Source of the DNA: Apiospora phragmitis
Taxonomy: Eukaryota > Ascomycota > Sordariomycetes > Amphisphaeriales > Apiosporaceae
Reading direction: 5' to 3'
DNA: 64,000 nucleotides
NCBI GenBank assembly: GCA_038363925.1
Contig: JAQQWL010000002.1
Location: forward strand, 2,356,001 to 2,420,000
This document shows positions 57,701-64,000 of the stretch, one piece after another. The notes beneath the pieces are model-generated. The model was not told the origin of the DNA. It ran no database searches and worked only from the letters and a program-made list of their open reading frames with translations. Within the stretch, counting starts at the first letter, position 1. Every line of letters starts with the position of its first letter. The position numbers were made by a program, and so were the translations under genes.

Positions 57701-58801
57701 ATCCCGCCAATCCTACTGGTGCTCCTGACCCAGCGACCTGGCTCCTCCAGGCAGGTTTCTCGTTTAGAGCTCGAGTTCTAGACCATGGCATTGGGGGTGA
57801 GCGGACGCTTGGCACCAATTAGCGTGGGTGAAATGTACGAACAGTTGAACCCCAGAGCCTTGGCATGCAACAACGGCATGAGACCAATGAGATAGGGCCT
57901 TGTCAACTATACCTTCTTCGGGGCGCCAGTCCGACTGCTGCATTTCTTTCTACAGTAGCTTGCCTCCCCGCAAAGTCAAACGCTCGCTCCCTATGTGGAA
58001 CTTTCCCCCAGATTCTCATTATCGCAGACACGATTAGTGAGACGGCTGGATCATGGGCTAGCGATGACTGCTGACCACCAAGTTAAAGAAGAGATAGACG
58101 AGGGCGACATATAATATTGCATCTTTCAGGTGGTGCTTGCTTCCGCGGCTGCTGATTGGACTGCAGATTATCGATATTAGATCAACCATGGGGTTAAGGG
58201 GGAGTAGGACATGAGAAGCGATGGCGCAAGGGAGAAGTATGCTTCCTTTTCTAATTTATGCAGTGAAGCCGGACTACGAAAGTACAAGATCCAAGGCACC
58301 AGGGGGTACACAACATATTGATTATCGGTATCCCCCCTGCCCCCTGCCCCCTACCTGGCAGTATGCATGTCTTTGGTTCACGAAGCTGTGCAATGTGCAA
58401 CCCCAAAGTGCCAATATTCGGTACGTATCCTGCAATGGTCTATGTTACGGTGTCTAGCCACTTGCCTGGGTCTCATCGGTTCTAGAAAACCTGGGGCATG
58501 AGTCGGAGTATTTGTTCGGACGAAGGGCCACGACGACAGGAGCTAGATAATATGCTATGCTGCCCCCTGGTACTAGATATAAAGAGGCTGCAGCATTCAG
58601 TCGCTTCTTGTCACACAAAGGTAAGACATCCAGGAACGACACGGTTGTTGCTGGGTTTCCTTCTTCTTTCCCGTGTTCACTGAGACAACTTAAATAGCGT
58701 CCAGGCCGTAAACACCCCCACCAAAGTTTTCAGTTCGCAAGGGGCAGATATACTACCATCTTCTACTCCAGTCATTTCGTTTGAACAATATCCCCTTCGA
58801 G
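54773..58801. other. 4.0 kb region without a recognisable gene
   Basis: Between the divergent AA9 and MFS genes. Many short open frames, none with recognisable motifs. One at 56145-56387 (minus) looks slightly protein-like (VLYFYPLVKDPIRIDLDL) but stands alone. A CT-rich leader precedes the MFS start. Confidence 0.5.
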
Positions 58802-60583
58802 ATGACTGTTCACGATGATGTCGACTTTTCGGGCGGCTCTAAGACCCCTAGCGAGTCGAAAGAAGGGGTCGAAGTCGGCATGATCGAGAACACAGCAGCA
58901 GCAGCAGGGAGCGGTGCGCCCTTCGACACGGGCGCGACCAAGCGGCTGATCCGCAAGATCGACTGGGCCCTGATCCCCTTCCTGGCGCTGCTCTACCTGC
59001 TGAGCTTCCTGGACCGCACCAACATCGGCAACGCGCGCCTCGCGGGGCTCGAGAAGTCCTGGGCATGGACCCCAAGGGCCTCGACTACAACATCGCCCTC
59101 AGCGTCTTCTTCCCCTGGTACGTCGCCGCCGAGATCCCCTCCAACCTCGCCATGAAGCGCTTCCGCCCCTCGGTCTGGATCCCGGCCATCATGGTCGCCT
59201 GGGCCGTCTGCTGCACCCTCATGGGCCTCGTCCACAACTACGCCGGCCTCCTCGCTTGCCGCATGGCTCTGGGCATCGCTGAGGGTGGTTTGTTTCCGGG
59301 TATCACCTACTAGTAAGTATATAGACGAACCTTTTCCCTCCCCCCTTTCAGCGTGTCCGGTTCATTCTAATATGTGTCTGTGTGTGTCTCTCTATAGTAT
59401 CACGCTGTGGTACAGGCGTCATGAGTGCGGCCTCCGAATGGCCATCTTCTTCTCCGCTGCCACTGCGGCTGGTGCGTTCGGCGGCCTGTTGGCACGCGGT
59501 ATTGTGGAACTGGACGGCCGGGCGAATCTCGGTGGATGGGCGTGGATTTTCATCATCGAGGGAATCATCACCTCCATCGTGGGTAAGTTGCACCATCAAT
59601 AGTCTGGTCGATCTTGTTAGCCCCTGAGTGCTCTGCTAACGTGGCGGCGACCTCTGGTGAAGCCATTGCCGCTTTCTTCATCATGAACGACTATCCGGAC
59701 ACGGCCAAGTTCCTGACTGCCACGGAAAAGACGGAGGTGATGCGGCGCCTCGAGGAGGATCGTTCATCCTGGCGGATGAGTTCCACCTACGGTACTTCTG
59801 GGACGCGGTCCAGGACTGGAAGATATGGGTGCACATGTTCATCACCATCGGCATCTACACGCCGCTGTACTCCTTCTCGCTCTTCCTGCCCACCATCATC
59901 TCCAGCCTGGGCTTCACCAACGACAAGACGGCGCAGCTGATGACGGTGCCGCCCTACATCGCGGCGTGCATCTGCTGCATCGGCGGGGGCTACCTGGCGG
60001 ACCGCCACGGCCAGCGCGGCATCTACATGATCTTCTTCAACTGCGTCGCCATCTTCGGCTTCATCCTGCAGATCGCCTCGGCCAACAACGCCCTTAAGTA
60101 CGCCGGCACCTTCTTCACCGCCATGGGCATCTACCCCAACGTGCCCCAGGGCGTCGCCTGGAACGGCAACAACATTGGCGGCTCGACAAAGCGGGGTGTT
60201 GGCATCGGTAAGCACATACATACATACATACCCCTATTCATTCTTATAACCCTCTGCACCGATCGATATAACAACACTTGCTAACACCTACTTACTATCA
60301 TCTCTTTTCAGCCATGCACGTCGGTTTCGGCAACCTGGGCGGCGTCATCGCCGGCTTCCTCTACCGCGCCAAGGACAAGCCCATGTACTACCCCGGCCAC
60401 GACACCCTCATCGCCACCGAGACCATGTCGCTGGTCCTCTGCGTCTTCATGACCCTCTACCTCCGCCGCGAGAACGTGCGCCGCGACCGCGAGCACAAGG
60501 CGCCCTCGGAGTACACGACCGAGGAGCGGCTGCTGGAGCGCGAGAAGGGCGATGGCGCTTCGTACTTCCGGTACACGATCTAG
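58802..60583 (+). CDS. MFS transporter, anion:cation symporter (allantoate/nicotinate permease) type; two frame breaks
   Basis: Four exons: 58802..59312, 59398..59582, 59663..60207 and 60312..60583. With one base added at each of two points the total is 1515 bp (504 aa), normal for the family. The start has the family motif KRLIRKIDWALIPFLALLYL followed by LSFLDRTNIGNARLAGLEKS; later blocks are YNIALSVFFPWYVAAEIPSN, ACRMALGIAEGGLFPGITY, YRRHECGLRMAIFFSAATAA and PQGVAWNGNNIGGSTKRGVG. Twelve-helix carriers of this group import anions such as nicotinate, allantoate, pantothenate or aromatic acids with H+. The frame changes near 59059 (between LEKS and GMDPKGLDYN) and near 59768 (before ADEFHLRYFWDAVQDW), both in the same context TCCTGG. 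The neighbour CYP53 gene suggests an aromatic-acid substrate (inference). Confidence 0.88.
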
Positions 60584-61139
60584 CTCAGTACTTAGAAAGG
60601 CTTATCTGTCCATTGTTTGGGAGGATCTTTGGTTGATGGAAGTGAGTATGAAGTTAGTTATTTAAGACTTATAAATATAATAATGATGACAGCCTAGGAG
60701 TATCGGGAGTTTTGGGGGGTCGATCGAGCTGGTGGTCGCACATATATACACCGGTAAATATATATTGGACGGGGATGGCATAGAAAGGGGCCAGGCAGGT
60801 AGCTGATATATACAGAAACGAGTCAGGTCGGTGGGTTGATATTGGGATTATGTCATGGGCTTACCCCTTGGCTTGCATCATTATATGTTATACAAAACAC
60901 AATCTGCGCGTCTATCTGCTCGTACATGGCTAGCAACATTAAACAGAGCAGCAGCTGCCTTAGACAGAATACCCGAAGTTTGGATGACGTGCATGTTGAT
61001 ATGTATGGTGTTGAAAAAGAATGCTGTCTTGAAAATTGACGAAGTCTATAGACTTCCCAAAAGCAAACCTCAAGCGATTAGAGGGTACATACATACATGT
61101 CGATAGTAGTAGTAGTAGAATTTCCCCAGCCCTTTTTCT
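60584..61139. other. Convergent intergenic region
   Basis: Spacer between the MFS and P450 3' ends; AT-rich, with a TAG trinucleotide run near 61104-61119. No gene seen. Confidence 0.55.
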
Positions 61140-62866
61140 TCAAGAAGAAGCCCTCTTCTTGAGCCCAATCTCCAAGCCCAATGGCTTCCTCAGGAACCCC
61201 TCCCGCGTCTCCATGACCCCCTGCCGCAGGACGACGTCGTACCGCCGCGCCCACGTCGCGCAGATCATCTTCATCTCCATCTCGGCGACGTTGCGGCCCA
61301 CGCAGGCGCGCGGGCCGTGGCTGAAGGGGATGAAGGCGTTGCGCTGGCGCGGTGTGATGCCGCCGCCGTTGGCCTCGAGCCAGCGCTCCGGGCGGAACTC
61401 GTCGGCGTCGGGGCCCCAGATCTCGCGCGAGTGGTGGATCGTGTACGTCGGCACGCTGAGGACGGTGCCGGGCTGGAAGTGGTGGCCGCACAGGTCCACG
61501 CCCGGGGATCCGGGGGAGCCGGGGGGCACCTCGCGCGGTAGGCCGATGCCCGAGGTCGAGTGGTGGCGCAGCGTCTCGTTGATGACGGCCTCGAGGTATG
61601 GCAGGTTCTTGACCGCGTCGAACGTGGGGGCGGCGGTGCCCTCGGGGATGGCCGCATCTAGCTCCGCCTGCAGCTTCGGCAGCACGCCCGGGGTCCGGGC
61701 CACGTGGTAGAGCAGGGCGCAGGACGAATTGCTGGTGGTGTCGCTGCCGGCGATCAGCTGCGTCAGCGCCTCAGCCGTGAGCTCTTCGAAGCCCAGGGGC
61801 TCCCCCTTCTCGTCCCGGGCTTCTTGCAGCCGCCCCAGCAAGTCGGTGCGTTGCACATCGGGCGGGTTCTCCAGCCGATTCTTCACCCGCGCTATGGCGA
61901 TACCCGCCAGGTTCTCAACGGCGGTCATTCCCTGGGTGAAAAAGGGGTCCGGGAGCCAGCTGGCATACGGCTTCAGCTCCGGCAGTGTACCCAAGGTGGC
62001 TGATACCTCTCCGCGGCGGTTCAGGATCTGTACGGCGGGCGCGTAGATGGACGGCTTATCAAGTTGCATACGGACCTCGGCGATGTCGGCTCCCGCCTCC
62101 AGCATGCCAAACGGAGCACCAAAGGCGAGATCACCGATAGTGTCAAACGCTACATAGCTGTGTGTTCCTTCGTATTAGCACCCATTATACGATTTTGATC
62201 CACAAGACCAAGACTGTCAGCACTGATATAGGGCACCACTGGCTTACTTGAACCACTCAAGACAATCGACTTGGGCATAGCCGTCAGACTGCGGCGCCTT
62301 CGAGGCAATCTCGTCCCACTTCTTGACGAACGTCTCCAAGTTTTGGTGGATGTACGGCTCGAATTGCACGACTGATTTCGGGGGCAAACGTGTGCGATAT
62401 GATCTTCCTCTTCCGCGAGTGTTCTGCACGGTTCCGCGTGTTGAAGAGACCGCGGCGGATGGAGACGAATGCATCGTAGAACGAACTGGGAAAATTGTTA
62501 GCCGCCTGCCGTCAACATGTCACATCATTTGAGCTGTCCCCGCGTAGCGTAGGCTTACGATTTCAAGAAGCCGTTCCCATGCCCGTAAATGACCGAGATG
62601 GCCTCGTCATCCGCAATGCTAACGTGGTTTGGCTGGATCCGGACAACTGGACCGAGTTTCTTGTGGATTTCATCAACACTCAGGTAGCGTCTGCCCCTCC
62701 GGCAGGTGTAGAGCAGCCAGAGGTTGCTCCAGGCAGCGGGGAACGGGGCAGGTATGCTTCTCAAGTGACCGAATGTGGTGAAGTAGGGAACTGCATAGTA
62801 CAGCACAAGAGACAAGGGCAACAGGGCAAGAGCCCAGGGAGAGAAAAACAGGTGTATCAGCGCCAT
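61140..62866 (-). CDS. Cytochrome P450, CYP53-type (benzoate 4-hydroxylase family); one frame break
   Basis: Three exons: 62866..62559, 62485..62248 and 62157..61140; 520 aa once one excess base is removed from the C5 run (plus-strand G5, 62380-62384) inside exon 2. An N-terminal membrane anchor ([20 protein letters not shown]) precedes [20 protein letters not shown] and [20 protein letters not shown], strongly like CYP53. Other landmarks are the oxygen-binding I-helix [20 protein letters not shown], the ExxR motif [28 protein letters not shown] and the heme loop [13 protein letters not shown] (ligand Cys near 467). CYP53 enzymes para-hydroxylate benzoate and related acids with NADPH-P450 reductase in the ER, leading to the protocatechuate/beta-ketoadipate pathway. 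The open frame upstream of 62866 is probably 5' UTR. Confidence 0.9.
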
Positions 62867-63805
62867 GCTGAGTTGCTCCGGTTGAGCTTCAGGCCGTGTT
62901 GACACCCTGAGGACCGACCTTCTGCAGTTTGTTGGCAGGCACGTGTTGCGATGACTTGACTTGACTCCACAAGTGATCCAAATAAGGTCCTGAGGAGATG
63001 AGAAGGAAAATAAGATGCTCGTCTTGCCAAGTGCTAGGATCGAGACACTCTTATACAAATGTTACTCTCTGTCGGCCAATAGTGTCTGTCCCATGGGTGA
63101 TTACCTGTTTCTCCTGCCCAACGTCCAACCTACATCATGCCCATAATCTGTTGCCGGCATATACCCCTCACATAAAACTCCCGAGCCGTGAGGTGCCTTT
63201 CGGCGGTGCTATTCATTTTGCGCTTAATCCAGGGTGTGACCGATGGCGGGCATGCCACTATTGAAGAAGTATGGGGAAAGCTGGGGTAGGTGGTATCGTT
63301 AGTTGCAGGTGGAGTGGGGCAAGAACCCAGGAAGTCCCACACCCACCAACCAAGCGATGACGATCGAGCGATCTGCCTAGTCGCGGGCTCGGGATTGACG
63401 CCGGCAAATCAAGGCTTGTGAACAGCCGCGAGCAGCAAGAGACAGATCCGCAGCGGAGATTGGCTCATGCCTGTTTACAGATATCTTGCTAGGTTAATGC
63501 AGATTCTGAGCACTCGTGATGTAAGTGAGTAGATGGAACTAAATGAGGGGGAGGCTGGAACCGGATGATGGTCCTATCTATTGCAAGTACATATGCACGC
63601 ACTTATCGATATGCGTCTCATGTCGTTGAGTCACGCCACATTGCATAGGCAAAGCCAGGAGAAAACCTGCTGAATATTAACGAATTGTCTCTTATTTAGG
63701 TATATTTGTGTATAGGTCCGTGTTCAAAATCTATATGGGTAGCGTTAAAGGATGACATTGGGTATCTGTGCTAAAATCGACGACAGCAATGGTGTGGAGA
63801 ACCCC
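62867..63805. other. Intergenic region upstream of the P450 gene
   Basis: P450 promoter and 3' flank of the GPI-protein gene. No gene seen; the open frames here are short. Confidence 0.5.
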
Positions 63806-64000
63806 CTAAGCAAGACCAGACAAGCCCGATACCAGCAGCACAAGCGAAAGGAGCAGACCACTTCCCCCTGGTAGCAACGTCGCACCCCCGCTTCCGCCAG
63901 TCGGGCTCGACGTTACTCCACCATCGGTTGAAGGCGAGCCCGTTCCCGTGGGGCTTGGCGTCGCACTGGAGCTGGAGACCGGAGTCTCAGTGTTGTTGCC
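63806..64000 (-). CDS. C-terminus of a GPI-anchored, Ser/Thr-rich surface protein (partial)
   Basis: Partial gene, cut by the right edge. The last 64 codons encode a Ser/Thr/Gly/Pro-rich, low-complexity stretch (TPVSSSSATPSPTGTGSPST) followed by small residues and a terminal hydrophobic tail (SGLLLSLVLLVSGLSGLA) ending at TAG. This is the classic GPI-attachment signal: an omega-site region of Gly/Ser, then a spacer, then a hydrophobic C-terminus. The protein should be bound to the plasma membrane or cell wall, with the Ser/Thr region O-mannosylated. The catalytic or binding domain lies outside the window, so its function cannot be told. Confidence 0.7.
   Translation of the reverse strand, partial: GNNTETPVSSSSATPSPTGTGSPSTDGGVTSSPTGGSGGATLLPGGSGLLLSLVLLVSGLSGLA

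Noticed and set aside
59053..59773. Programmed ribosomal frameshifting in the MFS gene
   Set aside because: TCCTGG is not a known slippery site, two events would be needed, and similar breaks occur in unrelated genes at homopolymers, so sequence error is simpler.
58802..62866. MFS plus P450 as part of a secondary-metabolite cluster
   Set aside because: No PKS, NRPS, terpene synthase, DMATS or tailoring enzymes nearby, and the P450 is of the catabolic CYP53 type.
1..64000. CRISPR array, rRNA, bacterial-type operons or intact transposons
   Set aside because: No regularly spaced repeats, rRNA cores, transposase, reverse transcriptase or terminal repeats were seen.

Overview
The window looks like nuclear DNA of a filamentous ascomycete, most likely a Sordariomycete. 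The genes are eukaryotic, many with short introns (54-213 bp) that have GTNNGN donors, CTAAC-type branch sites and YAG acceptors. Gene content is typical of Pezizomycotina: a HET-C homologue, an AA9 polysaccharide monooxygenase, a CYP53 P450, an SNG1-type transporter and a LysM fragment. I found no rRNA, tRNA, CRISPR array, intact transposon or secondary-metabolite backbone enzyme.

Layout. 0-11 kb holds the 3' part of a CPA2-type cation/H+ antiporter, a membrane J-protein, a small Aim19-like membrane protein, a Siw14-type phosphatase and a D-amino-acid oxidase. After a 3.7 kb stretch with no recognisable gene, 14.4-36.3 kb is a housekeeping block: HET-C, a mitochondrial PP2C phosphatase, a KPWE-motif (Pex39-like) protein, a PUF RNA-binding protein, mitoribosomal mS33, RNase III, an ACBD5/Atg37-like acyl-CoA-binding protein, an unknown Ser/Gln-rich protein and the Rtp1/Tango6 homologue. 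38-49.5 kb is sparser: a GNAT acetyltransferase, a LysM-domain fragment beside a 32-bp poly(A) tract, a bZIP factor and an SNG1-family transporter. 50-64 kb looks accessory: a truncated APH-like kinase, a small fungal-specific protein, a decayed rhodopsin-like membrane-protein gene, an AA9 LPMO, an anion:cation-symporter-type MFS carrier facing a CYP53 benzoate 4-hydroxylase-type P450, and the C-terminus of a GPI-anchored protein.

How genes may work together. The KPWE protein and the ACBD5/Atg37-like protein both point to peroxisome biology, and the oxidase belongs to a usually peroxisomal family. mS33 and the PP2C act in mitochondria. The MFS carrier and CYP53 are convergent neighbours that could form an uptake-plus-hydroxylation pair for an aromatic acid (inference).

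The strongest general observation is that six otherwise well-formed genes carry seven single-base frame breaks (HET-C, KPWE protein, PUF, the 51.7-kb gene, two in the MFS gene, P450). All lie in G/C-rich sequence, most of them in G or C homopolymers of 5-7 bases. In each case one base restores the family-like frame and makes the total CDS length divisible by three. Sequence error is the simplest explanation, but every site needs read-level checking before calling pseudogenes. By contrast, the rhodopsin-like relic and the APH gene carry in-frame TGA/TAG codons that look like real decay, possibly by RIP. Exon boundaries are inferred by eye from splice signals and phase.
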